The position numbers and the translations under genes were made by a program. A DNA stretch of 49,704 nucleotides from Symbiodinium natans. Lineage: Eukaryota; Sar; Dinophyceae; Suessiales; Symbiodiniaceae. Below are positions 18,997-31,809 of this stretch, piece after piece. Below the pieces are notes generated by a model. The model worked only from the letters and a program-made list of their open reading frames with translations. It had not been told where the DNA came from and searched no databases. The stretch covers positions 1-49,704 of the forward strand of contig CAJNDS010000936.1 of the NCBI GenBank assembly GCA_905221605.1, read 5' to 3'. Each line of letters starts with the position of its first letter. The stretch's first letter is position 1.

Positions 18997-21900
18997 TCTC
19001 ACAATGACATCTTCAGACAAGCGCAGACATCATCTTCCAAAACCTTCCTGCGTCCCAAATAATCTTTCCTCTGCCATCGGGGCCTCTGAACCATGGCAGG
19101 CCAGTTTTAACCCTTGAGGCTACGACGGCCATGAAGCGGGGGATCTCGCGGAAGCGGCAGATGCCTCTAAGGAAAGCTACGGCGAGATTCTCCGCCCGTG
19201 GCGGGGTGCAAAAGAACGCGCGTGAAAGGCTGGCATTACATATGACATCACTACGTTTCCATGCCTTCAGTGCTTGCCGCATTTGCCAAGCCATCGGTGG
19301 GCCCGTTTTTTGTACCATCAGGGCTTCGCCCGTTGCTTCGGGTTGGCAAGCATCCCCTCGTTGCTTTCGTAGAGCCCCTTCCAATCGTTAGCAGGCCTTT
19401 GCGAATGCTGAAGCTCCGACCGCATTTCAGCAAACCCATACCCAAGGCCCATGGCATCACAGACGTGCCCAGACGTTTACTTCTGGCATGCTAATGTTGT
19501 AGAGTGATAGGAGCACCGTCCCCAGCTTCCTGCCCCAAAGCGATCTTGGCGAAGCAAGAAGAGCGGGGGATAGATTTCTTACGTAGAGCAGGGCAAGGGT
19601 GCTGACTTCAAAAGACGCGCTGGCGAGGAGTCGCACCTCCTGCCCGCTATGAAACATGGGCTCCTGCGGTGCCTTCGGGTTGATCGTGGACTTTGCCGTG
19701 GCACCGGTGCAGACGATGCCTGGCCTCGGTTCCTTGCTTCGATGCTTTGCCGCCAGGCCAGTAGGGTGGTGCAGGCGGGTGCCGTCCCGAATGCGGTGTA
19801 GCAAATTGCCTGCTTTGGACCATGCCCCAAACCTGCACTTTTCCACGCCGAACTGCACTCAGAACAGCAGGTCTGCCGACGTTGGGCTCAGGAGTTGCTA
19901 GCAGCCAGAATTGGCTGGCGGTGTTGGGGTTGAGATAGCTCATCTTGACCATGTCAGCTTTTGGGAGCCTTTGCTGCATCTTGTCGGCACGAGCTATGCG
20001 CAAAGGTGACCAGCAAAGTGAGGTTGCACCTGCTTCGACGAGATGTGTGCGCTCAAGCTCTCACAAAGCGCGGCAGAGCGTTGGGGGTATTGTGGCGTCA
20101 AGCTCTGTGGCATACAAAGCCTTTGGAGGCTTAGGGTTCTAAGGGCCTCCGACATCCCGCTGCTGTCCGAGTGCCAGCCCGTTATGCCAGCAAGCTTTAC
20201 CACAACCGACGCCTTTCCTTACCGCCCTTCTAAGAAGTCTCACCGCGGACCTGTAGGTCGTGCTCTCCGTTGATCCCAGGGCCCTAGCTCCTGTATTTGC
20301 TTCGTCCACAGTTGCCGGGGTGGTTTTCAACGAAGGACTCGAGGCCTCCACGACTGCTCAAAACCTTATGCAACATACGCTGGGTTTAATCAAGCGTCCT
20401 ACAGTCCGATGAATGTAGCACTTCGCAGGCCAGAGACTCGTCGCCTCGAAGCCACGGATGCAGAGCTGAACTATATCGCCCTGGCTCCACGGTACAACGG
20501 ACTGCTCTCTCATATTGCTCTCTCATATTGTAGTCTGTCCCTGGATGAATGGGTGTTGGGCCCGTTTCCGTTGATCCAACCCCAGTTCATCGGATAGCCA
20601 AGAGACCCAGTGCACTTGAGCCTTGTGGCAGGAACACACATTGACAATGTCTTGCTAGCATCACCAAGCACCACGCGAGAACTTGCAAGCACGCTTCGAC
20701 ACTCCACACGGGCTGTGGTTGAAGACTGTGCTCTCTCATATCTTCCACCGGGGCGTCGTGGGTCGTAGCTGTGGGTGCGGTAGCACATTTCAGGCACCTC
20801 CCTACAAAAAACACGGCTGGCACCCGCGAGTGAGTTATCATTAAGTTATCATTGTGCTGGACCATGGCACGCTGTGAGGCGACGTCGCAGCCCTGGCTGG
20901 GTTCTCGAATGAGGGGCACCGGTGCTCGTCGGCGCCTCTGCGTCACAACCCCAGGTTCGCAGCCCATGTCCGACCCGTTAGTGAAACCTTTTTCGGGGCG
21001 GCTGCCTGTCTGATGGGTTTCGGACTTGGGGATGGGCCTTTGATTTTTCAAGACTTCGGGTTTTCTGGAGCCTTAGCTGCCTGAGCCTCCGGAGCACCGC
21101 CTTCCAGCACTTGCTCTCCACCACTTGTTCGGGGTCGTTGTCTGCGACTTGCTCGTGCTGATTGCGTGAGTTCAACTTGCATCCACAAGGCAGTTTCTCA
21201 CGACCCAGGGAGGACGAACAAGCAGTCGACCTACGTGTACAATGGGCCTTCCTTGCTGAAGCAAGTTGGCTCCCAGGATATCCCCTTTGTCAGGCCTTGA
21301 GTCCTTGAGCCTTCACCGAAGGCAATCAGACGAGCCACTTTGCTGAAAAGACATGTTGCCGAGATGCACAGCTGGCCCAGACGCTACGAGACCTGGTGTT
21401 CCCTCAGTACCTCTCCGAGACCAGGCTAGTGGTGAGATGGTCATCGGAGGTCAGACGAAGGCAGGGGACGAGTCCTTGGGGGGCAGGGGAATGATAGCAT
21501 ACACGTGATGGCCTTTATGCTTTCTGCCCGCAGATGGCCGACACCTTGAATCCTACATGGTCCCCTTGTGGGGGTGAGGGCTTCTCACTTCCTACAATCG
21601 CAAATGGCAAGCACTCCTTGCACAAGTTCGCGACGCGGGCGATTCATCTCGCGACACAGCGGCCGCCGGTTGAACCTCATCATGGCTTGGCTTGATCGTT
21701 CCAAAGGCATAAGACCGCAGACCCGAAGCCCTCAACATCCCCAAACATCCCCAAACATCCCTAAGCCGTAGCAGACCAGGCCCTTCCATGCACGTGAGCG
21801 GAAGGCAAGACCCAGAGGCCGCCGGGCGGACAAAGCGCGAGGGCTATATGGGCTTTGGGGATTAGGTGCGGGTTTCACCTTCGCTTTTGATTCGGTATCG

Positions 21901-22264
21901 CCTTCCCATGAAAAACGGTTCTGCCGGGCCCTAGTCATGTTGCAAGAGGCGACCGTTTAGCCGGTCGCTCACGCGCTGCTGATCGCAAGCAGCTGAAGTG
22001 CTGCGAAGCTTTAAACGGACCATGGCCTCGGGGTTGGTCGAAGGGCTCAGGGTTTAGGGTTACGTTGCCGCAGTTTGGAAGGGGCTCCATGAAGCTCAAG
22101 AACCGTAATCCCGCTCCCCCTAGAGAGTAGTGTTTAGCTTTGCTTTGAGGGGTTTAGGGCCCCATCAGTCGCCCTCAGCAAGGCGCCACTGCCTTTGTTG
22201 TGCGGCCGAAGACTAGGCGGTGTCCGGAAATCAGGGCTGTGCCCGGCCAGGGTTGCACTGCTGT
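18997..22264. other. GC-rich stretch without a convincing gene
   Basis: Open frames of 100-150 codons occur on both strands (for example minus strand 19457-19858 and 20587-21051), but none shows a domain, motif or consistent intron borders. Minor features: tandem CTCTCTCATATTG near 20508-20530, a duplicated TTATCATT(A/G)AG phrase near 20828-20850, CCCCAAACAT units at 21738-21765, and single TTTAGGG words near 22050. Confidence 0.4.
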
Positions 22265-23205
22265 TTACCCGGCCGCGGTGGGCTTGCAGGCCGAGGGCGG
22301 TGTCTTCTTCGCACCTGTGCCACTGCTCGATGCGCTCTCTCAGCACTCCTTGGTTTCCTTGTGGAGGACGTTCAGCTGCATGTTCTTGCCAGGATGTTGC
22401 CCTCCTGCGTTTTCAGGGCCATGTGAAGAGCCGCTCCCGCTGCCCTTTCCCGTCCCTTGGGCTCGTCACCCGGAAAGGCCTCACCTAGCTCTGCGCCTCT
22501 GTCAGTGGAAAGGGCGGGGCAGGCTGCCATACTGTGCAATCCTGTTCTCGGGCAGGATGCGCGGCTTACCTGCAACCTCTTCAGATTGTCTCCTCATGGT
22601 TTCCATAATCAGGACATGTGCTAGGTTTTGACTTCTGTGTTATGGCGTGTGGACCTAAGTTCCTTAACAGGAACCCAGATACCTTTCGGGATTCTCTTGG
22701 GTGAACGGTTTGGGGTTTCGAGCTTTTAAGTCCAAACTTGTTTGGCCTCTGGAACGAGCCTTGGGGGGGTCGACCCGACTGTGGTGGGGGCGGTACTGCC
22801 TTGTTCGCGCCTGTGCCACTGCTCGACGCGCTCTCTCAGTCACTAACTCCAGCTACAGGTTCCTTCCAGGATGTTGCCCTCCTGCATCGCCAGGGCCATT
22901 TGAAGGACCGCTCCCGCTGTTCTTTCCCGGCCCTTGGGCTCTTCACCGGGAAAAGCCTCCTACGTCTGCGCCTCTGTGGAAAGGGGGTGGCCCCTTCCGA
23001 AGACCTCCTCGTCTCCCGCCACCATGAGCACCGACAAAGGTAGGTGCCGGGGGCAGACCGCCATACTGCGCAATCCTGTTCTTGGGGAGGAAGGGTGCCT
23101 TACCTGCAACCTCCTCAGATGGTCTCCTCATAATTACCATAATCGCGACATGTACCAGGTTTCTGACTTCTGTGTTATGGCGCGTGGAGCTAGGTTCCTC
23201 TCCTG
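22265..23205. repeat. segmental tandem duplication, ~496-bp period
   Basis: The segment with CTGTGCCACTGCTCGATGCG (22315) recurs at 22811. Homology continues through CCAGGATGTTGCCCTCCTGC, CTGCGCCTCTGT, CAATCCTGTTCT and TTCTGTGTTATGGCG to about 22665 and 23200. Identity is roughly 80 per cent with several indels of 5-40 bp, so it is an old duplication. Frames on either strand are not conserved between copies. Confidence 0.9.
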
Positions 23206-25450
23206 GCAGGTTGAAGGAAGGACTCCTGCCCCATTCCGGTGCGCTTGTCTCAGTTCTCCTGTGTTGAGGAGCGCTTCCCGCACTGGCTGAGCATGAAGCA
23301 CGGCCACTGTTGAGAGGATCTTTGTAAAACTTTTCCCTTACCGTCCGCCAATTGGATTTGATGTTGTGCAACTTGAGATCATCGTTGCGCTGGCTTGCTA
23401 GCATGGCGGGCGTAAGATGGGCGGTTACAGCAGTGGATCAAAGGCAGTGGAATACTACTTAGCTCATGCCACAATCACATGGGCGGATGATGCTCCTGCA
23501 AGAGCTCGTAGTTGTTCCGCTGGAGTTAGCCGTGCGCACATGACTCACGTGTGAGGATGTAGGCTGTTTGAAACAGTGTGTTCGCATTCAGGGCCCTAAA
23601 TATAGAGCCCTAGATAGCAGGGACCACTCTACAAACTCACATGACATGCATTGGTTTTGAAGCGGGTTTCCTTGGACTTGCTGTCGCACACCTTCGTGGC
23701 CTTGCCTTGAACAGGTCAGCTCGGGTCTTGGCGCGGGGCACATGCCAAGTCGTTTGGCGCCTCTGCAGCCTAAATCGAAGACTGTGAGCCCTTGAAGGAG
23801 CCCTTCTCCCGTCGCCACTCTCCCCACCCTCAGTTTACCGTCAGTGCGAACTTTTTTTGCCATGTTCTGCACAGCCCCTTGTTAAGATGCACTCAACTTC
23901 CCTGTGTCCGAAGCCCTCAGAGAGAGGGCAGTCAGCTGTGAGTAGTTTTCAAAGCATTCCGCGCCTCTTCTCCGGACTGCCCAGGACATCGGAGCTCACC
24001 GTGTACAGATCTATCCAACCGGTCGCCTTCGCAGCTATGCAGGGCAGACTCCCTTCGTTCGCGATGGTGTTCCCAATTCGGCCAAAGTCTCCGTGCCACA
24101 GCAGGCGCGTCCCGCGTTCAAACGAGCATCTATAGCGGATCTCGCCGACGTGGCAGGGCGATGTTTGGTGTTCCACACACTCTCACAGCAATCCTCGTCC
24201 ATCAGCCGACTCAACCGACTTGGAAGAACTTTCCGCTGCATCCAGACACTCGACTTTGATGCATCCTTCTCTCCTCCCCCCTCCTCCCCCCCTCCCCCTT
24301 GCAACCCCCTCAGCTTGCAGCCGCTCACCTGCTTCAAGCTTTGCAAGTTCCGGGCTTGGAGAGTCGAGTGAGGTGTTGAATTGTTCTGGGGCCCGTCCTT
24401 CCTCGGCGTGTGTTGAGTGGAGTTCTTTAGCGGCTTCAATCCCAAACCTGGAGTCCGAGTCGCAGATGCTGAGCCCCTTATGGGCAGCTTCTGGGATGGA
24501 CGTCTTAGGCCGAGGTTTCAGCCGAAAGCCCAGCCTGGCACCTGGCTGGGGCAGGATTCAAGGGGGTTTAGGCCTTCTGAACACCGACTCTCTTGTGGCC
24601 ACCGGAAGAAAAAGCCTCGCCTTTCCCGCCTCATTGAGGACTTTTGGCGCCGATTCGAAGCCCGTTTTTTGGATCTCTTGCTTTCGGGCATATAAGAAGA
24701 GGCCCTGAGAAGCCCCAAGCGCTGGCAGTGACGTGGGCCTGGGAAGATGCTGTGCACGTGACGACGCATCGCCCAGGGAACACGGGGGGACTCCAGGATT
24801 CAAGGGGCTCTAAGGGATTTTGAGAGTGTATCGTTCGGGCTCAGGGGAGGGGGCTTCAGTTTTCAAAGACACGATCTGGCGGGATCGGGTCGTTGTCGGT
24901 GTTGCAGCGGCCTTGGTATCTTGCAAGATATCCCCGCGATCGTGCGGCTGATTCCGACATGGAAGTGCGTCCCCCTGAACCCTAAAGCCCTGGACCTCAG
25001 CCACCCCCCCAACATCCTCAAAAAAGGGGCCCTCAAAATGTGAGGCCCGCACGAAAAGCTGCGTGACTTGAGCCGCCCTACCTGAGGCCCGTCTCATCCA
25101 AGCTGGAGCCACGGCCAAAGCCGCCCTGGCGCATTTCGAGCTCGGAGGACGCAAGCCTCCTGTGTGGCTCGATGTCGAAGATCCAGCCCTCCCAGGTCCG
25201 GCGTGGGGAGGCTCCTCCTTTCACGCACACCTCCTGCAAAGGTTCTGGTGGATTCTTGCAACGCGGTCGGCTTTAGGCGTCGGGGTTTTGTAGTTTGGGA
25301 TTTGGGGGGTCGAGAGGGTACGATATCCTCGACTGCCTGCGCCGACGTGTTGAGCTTCCTCAGACCCCTAAGCAGCGGAGAGCGCGAACAAAACGGCAGG
25401 GCAGTGGCTGTTGAGCGCGGGGGCTTGGGGATGTAGGTTTGGGGTTTCCG
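23206..25450. other. no convincing gene
   Basis: GC-rich sequence with open frames on both strands but no recognised domain. A C-rich run (CTCCCCCCTCCTCCCCCCCT) lies at 24274-24298. A minus-strand frame around 23949-24445 reads as fairly protein-like but has no family and no reliable borders. Confidence 0.35.
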
Positions 25451-25538
25451 TAAACCCTAACCCTAAGCCCTAAGCCCTTAGCCCTAAACCCTAAACCTTA
25501 AACCCTAAACCCTAACCCCTGAACCCGAAACCCTGAAC
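25451..25538. repeat. degenerate CCCTAAA array
   Basis: About 12 units with CCCTAAG, CCCTTAG and CCCGAAA variants, C-rich strand on plus. Confidence 0.85.
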
Positions 25539-27300
25539 GGGATTTGCATGGATTCGGGTGGCTGATTGGCACTGGGTTGACTTACGGGTCCTTCGTGGAA
25601 GTCAAGAAGGACCGAACTTGATGAGGGTTGAGCTTTGCATGTGACTCCGACTTGTGATTCGTAACTCTAGCGTATTGGCCTAGGACAGCTGTACGAACTA
25701 TGACCGCATAAACAAAGCTAATAAAAAGCCTTTGCAAGTCTGATTGTGAACCTTGCTGCAATTGTGAAGCACGTAACAAGGAACTAAACTTTTTGCAAGA
25801 ATATGAAGATAAGCTCGTCATAACAGCGACAGACAAAGGGAGCGCAGCATCACGAAGAAAGTGTGAAGCGGGTGTGATGCAGTGTTCATTCAGTTCCAGG
25901 GACCATTGCTGCATGTTTTGTGAGCCAGCAATTCTGCTTGTGTCACTTCCCGAAGTTAGGAGAACATGTGGTGCTCTTCCAAGGCCGCAGATCACCAGAC
26001 TTAAGCTTGCAGCGTCCTCTTCGCAGATTCCCTGTGCCAGTAGCCTCCAGCAACCCGGTCTCTCCTTGGCCATGGCAACATGCCGTCCACCAAAAGAGGC
26101 GCAGCGAGTACACCTGTGAGGAGATTCTTTGAGAGGTTGAACGAGGTCAAGGTTTTGGGCAGAAGCGCGTATGTTGATAAAGAAGTAGTAGGGCAAGGGA
26201 TGGCTTAGCCATGTCTGACATGTCAAACAAGGAAGTAGTAGGGCTTCTCAGTCGGCGGCTAGTCTTTCAAATCAAAAGGCAGGGTTGAATTGGGGTTCAA
26301 ATAATGCACGGAAAGCTCGATCGCCCCCTCTTACACGCGGTTCTTCCTGTGCTTTGAGGTGCCCTGGATCTTGGATGAGATGCTTCCGTCACGAGGTCCG
26401 GACACACCCATGCAGAATTTGAAGCATGCACATGCATCTTGACGGTGAAACTGCTGGGGCTTGGGAGTCACCGCAGCATCCTGAAAATTTAGTTATTGGG
26501 GCGATGCGGCAGTCCGTCATGCGCATGCTCGACTTGACATTGGTTGTCTTGACAGGGTGGAGATTGCGTTCTCCTTCCCATCTCGCGTGGCTGAAGTGAT
26601 TTCTGTAAAGGTTACTGTCAGCTGTACGTTGAACTCATGGAAAATGGTTCCAAACGAAAGTGAAGGGCAAGGCTCTGTCCACGTAGCATGATACACCAAG
26701 GCCTCAAGCGCAGTTTTGTTTGGATGGGGGTTTCCGAAGATTGGGGTACTCTTGTTGGGTTGTCCCTTGACGGGATTTGACCCCTATTTTGGGAAAGCGG
26801 GTCGGGACTGTCGGACATTTGTCGTGGATGCTGGGATTAAGGCTTCCGAGTTGTGTGGATTCTCTTTTGCGGGGGAATCCCTGAACGCCAAACCGATCTC
26901 CTTTTCTGGGCCACACGAGGCATTTTTTCCCTGTTTTGTACTTGAGGATATGAATAGTATGACATGAATACGAATAGAAATATTAATAAGACTCATTCTA
27001 CAAATCGTATGAGTAGTATTATCTTTAAAGGGCCGCGGCTTCCTCCTCAGACTTCGGCGCTTCCAGGGTCTGCCCTCACATCCCCTCAGGGAGAGGGAAG
27101 CGCAAAGCAAGTCTCTCAAAGAAGTCATGGCAGCTGATGAAGCTTTTGACCTGAGATTTGGGGAAACATCTTGGGAGCTTAGCTGTTTGTGTGGAAGTTG
27201 CGGATCCCTTGTCGGGACACCAGGAGGCGTGAAGATTACTCTGACTATGTGCGCACATGTCACCAAAAAGAAGGACCAGAAAGCTCCCAACCATCATGTA
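25539..27300. other. lower-GC stretch, unassigned frames only
   Basis: The longest frame is 214 codons on the minus strand (26226 to 25582). It is free of low-complexity sequence but has no recognisable family and no supporting features. A plus-strand ATG at 27127 opens a 64-codon frame with CLCGSCGS that runs into the telomere-type array. Neither is called as a gene. Confidence 0.35.
26731..26796. mobile_element. 66-bp foldback element
   Basis: Left arm TTTCCGAAGATTGGGGTA (26731-26748) and right arm TGACCCCTATTTTGGGAAA (26778-26796) are inverted repeats with four or five mismatches. The left arm, preceded by GGGGG, matches a motif that recurs at 41.5, 45.4, 45.8, 46.4 and 46.5 kb. Confidence 0.6.
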
Positions 27301-27520
27301 ACCCTAAACCCTAAACCCTAAACCCTAAACCCTAAACCCTAAACCCTAAACCCTAAACCCTAAACCCTAAACCCTAAACCCTAAACCCTAAACCCTAAAC
27401 CCAAACCCTAAACCCAAAACCCTAAACCCTAAACCCTAAACCCTAAACCCTAAACCCTAAACCCTAAACCCTAAACCCTAAACCCTAAACCCTAAACCCT
27501 AAACCCTAAACCCTAAACCC
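27301..27520. repeat. 220-bp CCCTAAA array
   Basis: About 31 nearly perfect CCCTAAA units with one small interruption (AAACCCAAACCC) near 27400-27420. It is the longest pure interstitial telomere-type array in the window. Confidence 0.98.
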
Positions 27521-27633
27521 ATCCCTTTGTTCTGTGGAACTTGTTCCTTGTTCAGGAGAACCCCTGGCGTTTGGGGCCCTCTTCCCATGCGCCCACGCCC
27601 CGGATGAGCTTCAGGAGCTGGGTTTAGGGATCG

Positions 27634-27671
27634 GGGTTTAGGGTTTAGGGTTTAGGGTTTAGGGTTTAGGG
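27634..27671. repeat. short TTTAGGG array, opposite orientation
   Basis: Five units of TTTAGGG lie 114 bp to the right of the 220-bp CCCTAAA array. The two point away from each other, as at two natural chromosome ends, not as in an end-to-end fusion. Confidence 0.95.
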
Positions 27672-30600
27672 AGTGCTTAGGGTTTTTTTCAAGAACCTGA
27701 AAGAAATATCGGATTATTGTTGGGGGAGGGGTGTCCGCGTCTTGCTGCCCCCTTCGCTAATTTGAGATTACTGCATCTTCAGATCGTGTCCAGTCACCAA
27801 CAGCATCCATGGCCGAACAATGATAGCATCCATGGTGCCACTGCATCTATCGGCCTCTTGCTGAACTGTTTTGCTCTCATGTCCCGTACGACTCTCACAG
27901 ATGCCTCGAAAGTGGTGGGAAAGTGTTGGATGTCGGGAGCTGTTGCTGTCGTCGGACGCTTTAAGTCTTTCATTGGGCTCACAGTGGGTGAAGAAGTTTG
28001 CGCCCAGGTCACCAGCCTCTTGCTGGAGCAGAGCATTCTACAACGTCGTGTCGGCTGACGCCGGAGCTCCGCGCCGCTTCTCGCAGGCGAGGCCTTCGAT
28101 TGGCAGCCCAGGCCCATGTCTGCCGACACAGCCCACACTACTGAGACCTTCGAATCCTCGCGGCTCACCTATGCGCGGGCGTGGGTGCTCCCAGTTTTTG
28201 AGCACCCTGCGTGCCGTCCTTGCGTTCTCCCAGCAGAGCGAGGTTCAGCTTCGAGCTTTTTCGTGTTGTGCCTTTCTTCAGCGCGGTGCTCTCCTTCAGA
28301 AAGATCGAAGGTCAGGGAGTCAGGGAGGTCACGAGGCTTCAAACTAGATCCGGCATTAAGACAGGGGCATGAGCTTGCTGCCATTGTTGTTTCTGCTCCC
28401 AGGTCACGTGCCTTGTTTTCAAGCATCTCCATAGCAGCGGTTGCAGTTCGGCGCTACTTCACCTGACAGTGCGAGCACAAGGAACTTCAGCAGAACCGGT
28501 TGGAGTTCGCTAGTATCTTCGCACGTCCCTGTCACAGACCTTCATCCCTAGCCCTTAGCACTCTGCAACTCTTGACACAGCAGCAAGTCCTTCTGGCGCA
28601 GAGGCCCAAGGTAAGAGCCAGTTTTCATGTCCTGGGCTCTGTGGCTTTGCCTGGCAAAGTTCCACGGTTTCTTGAATCTCTATCTCACCCTCGAGGGTCA
28701 AGGAGTCTACCCCTTTGGCTGGGGAGCCGCCCTTTGAAAAGGAGCCGCCGCCATCCTACCGAGCTCCGGCCTTTTTTCAGGCCCTCTCCGCTCACGCGGC
28801 CTGGCTGTGGTCTCAGTGGTCTGGCTTTGCTGGTCCCTCTCCTCCTTAGCAGAAGTGCAGCGCAATGGATGACGGTTGTGGCCGATCTGCGCTTCGTCCT
28901 CCGAGCCCGAGCTCGCAATGGGCATGGCCCGATGGCAGGGAGCCCTTGTGGCCGAATCCTGCCCCAGCACAACCCAGATGGACTCGCTCTGGCGTTCTCG
29001 GCGCAGCCCGTCTGATCAAGGTGCTTGTCCGCGCTGTCCGCACTGTCCGCAGTGTCCGCGGAGGTGAGTGTCGGGTGAGTGTGCGGTCAAGGTCGTTCTC
29101 CCCATCCAGGCTCTCCACGGATCATGAGCACGAAGTCGACCAAACGTGATCAGAGCTAAGAGTCGGGCTCTCCGGTCCTGACCCCAGCTCACTTTTATGG
29201 TGCGGCTGTCGGGCGCGCGAGCTTTTTAGTCACTTTAGTCCCTAATGCAAAGGCTCTGATGCCCGAGGATCTGAGTACTGCTGGTGGGTCCTTATGGGAC
29301 TTGCGGTGGGCATGGCCATTATGGCTCCAGGGTGCATGTGCGACATCTGCCATGTCCATGTGGCACTGCTGGGAGCTGCGGTGCGTGCGACAAAGGCTTG
29401 CCTTGTGCCGAGATCTCCGACTGCAAAGGCCCAGCAGTATGGCCGACACACGGCGTTAGGTATTCATCGCACTCACCAACATCGCGCGTCAATCGCACGC
29501 GGTGCACGCCGAAAGCATCGAGAATGCCATCTTGACACAGGCAGCAGCTGACCTGGGTCCGCGAGTTGGCGATGCCTCTTTGGTGTTTCTTTGGCGATTG
29601 GTTGAGGCTGCTATGCCGCAGTGCTTTGAAGGGGAGGGACTAGGCGGAACCCGGGGGCGGTGCATGCTTTGAAGCTCACAAAGCATTGGCCAACACTTTC
29701 TTTCGTCTTGCCGAAGCGTGGACGCGGAGGCACCTAGGAGCCACGTGTTGTGGATCCTAGCTACCTAGTTGTTGCAGGTAAGCAGCATGAGAAGCTGATC
29801 CCTAGCAGGTGACGCCTTCGTCTTGCTGAGGATGTTCGGGTTTTCTACCTGCTTCTGCCCCTGTCGCACCTCATGTGACAAGGTGGCTAAGCTTTACCTT
29901 GGGAGCAAAGTCTTGAAGGGAGTGGCGGCGGCGTGCGAGCATTAGCTAAGGGCAGCCCAGGGCCGATGGCCAGCCCCATAGCAAAAGCAGCTGCAAAAGC
30001 CGGCGCCAAGAGTGCCTGGCGCCGACTTTTCAGACTCTTCAGAGTCTGCCAGCTTTTGTGCCAACTGCTGGCCAGTACTCCGTGTACTTCGCGTAGCAAG
30101 TGGTGTTGCAAAGGCATGTGCTTCGGGATGCAGCGAACTGCGGGCTCCAGTTCTGCCGAGAAGAGCAGGCTTCTGCCCCAAAATGTGCCCAGAATGCTTC
30201 GAAAGCTTTGGCCGCCGGAGGCTGTTGAACAAGAAGCCCACAGCAACAAGCTCTGCAAGTGGGCCCTGCGCAACAATCGACCGGCGTGAACCGAAGTAGC
30301 TGCCGCGAAGGTTTGGAATGGACCTTTAAACCTCACCCCCGAGCCCTAAACCCTATACCTGTGTGAATCCCTAAACCCTACTAAATCGTGCTGGCTTTAC
30401 CTAACTTGCCCCAAAGAGCCGCGTCAACATTTCTTGGGGTGCCAGCGAAGCAGCAAGGCGGGATTGCGTGAAGTTGTCTGGATGCCGGGACTCCAGTAGA
30501 TGCGCAAAAAAACAGCTAATCGTTCCAATTGCACCTGTCTGAGACAGACTGTTGAGTATAGTATTTGGTGCACGCTCCACGATTTCTGTGCTGCCGCGAG

Positions 30601-31755
30601 TGCTTCCGCAGCCTCCGGGGTCATGCTTAATGCAGCGTGTCGTCGTGTCCACCCTGGGGTGTCTGCTAGTTTGTAGGTGTCTCACGCCGCCCTGAGCAGC
30701 AGTGGTCGGCATGTGACAAGAAAGGGTTTCTCCTTTTGCTCCGCCCTCAGATGTAGGAGCTGGCATTCCCATCCTTAGCGTGGTGCACGTTTGTGCAGAG
30801 GCAGGTTTGCCTAGTTGTTTGGAGCGCTCCAAATCAAAGATGGAGGATTAGGGAGTTGATTCAAAGCGCGAAGGGACGGCTGCGGGCGTGAGGGAGCCCT
30901 CGCCAATCTTCGCCACCCCTCGCATTTGACAGAGCCTGGCAGCACTTGGGCGTGCCGGGTGCGATAGCGCAGCAACACGGCACCGTACCACTAGAGCACC
31001 ATTGGGGCCGAAGCTGGGAACCGGCCATGTCTATGTGGTCACTTCTGTAAGCGATGGTCCCTTTCGGGGTCCTCATGATAAGGGGCACCCAAGAAGGGAC
31101 CAGAATTTCGAGAGCTGACCATGAATGTCTATGTATACCGCTGAGCACTGAGGTCGCATCCGGGCCTTGATTTTCCTTCTGGCCGAAGTGTTCCACAGGT
31201 CACTTGTAGTGCAGCGTCCTTAGTTTGATGAAGGGGACGCCAGCGCCGCGATGACGAAGCGCAGAGGCAGCGTATATCGGGGCTCGCCCGCGGCTTTGTG
31301 GGTATGCGATTCGCATCACCAGGAACTTACCCTTCCTTCACCAGGCTTCGGGGCGTTGTAGGTGGCTGATGCTGCTCGCGTCGGAATTTCCAACTCTGCG
31401 TGAGCATGACCAAGCATTCTATGAGCTCTCCGCCGAGCTGTCGAGGGAAGGCACAGTCGTAGCAGCCCTCCATAGGAACGGGACCCTTTGAGGCCGAGAG
31501 CTGAGGGAAGTGAGGGAAGGGGAGCCAAAAGCGTCGCTTTTTTGCGTTTCGACTTCTGGACGCCCAGGCACGTGTGATATGTCACACACTGTAAACATGA
31601 GGAACCAGGGGTCGGCCCCCGCAGAACCCATCTCCTGGCTTGTCACGGGAGCTTCCGACAACCCCGCACTCTGCCCCATGGCCCCCAAGGCCATCTCCTG
31701 CCCTCAAGGCGAAGCAGCAAAGCTGCAAGGCTCCACCCGAAGCCCCAAAGTGCCC
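27672..31755. other. no convincing gene
   Basis: GC-rich sequence with many overlapping short frames. Small features: four units of a 9-bp repeat related to CTGTCCGCA at 29026-29062, and short CCCTAAA words near 30338-30382. No domain was recognised. Confidence 0.35.
31056..31101. repeat. 46-bp foldback sequence
   Basis: Perfect GGTCCCTT/AAGGGACC ends surround GGGGTCCTCATGATAAGGGG. The interior resembles the GGGGTCCTTATTATGAGGG core of the elements near 41.5 and 45.7 kb. Confidence 0.5.
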
Positions 31756-31809
31756 TAAGCCCTAAGCCCTAAATCCCTAAACCCCTAAACCCCTAAACCC
31801 TAAATCCTC
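31756..31809. repeat. degenerate CCCTAAA array
   Basis: Seven or eight units, with CCCTAAG and CCCCTAAA variants. Confidence 0.85.

Noticed and set aside
25582-26226. 214-codon minus-strand frame
   Set aside because: Free of low complexity but has no recognisable family, no splice or trans-splice signal and no neighbouring coding segment; not enough to call a gene.
30950-31030. tRNA-like phrase on the minus strand (GGTGCTCTAGTGGTA)
   Set aside because: It resembles a D-arm/A-box but lacks a T-arm and acceptor stem at the right distance; could be a tRNA-derived SINE head, but unsupported.
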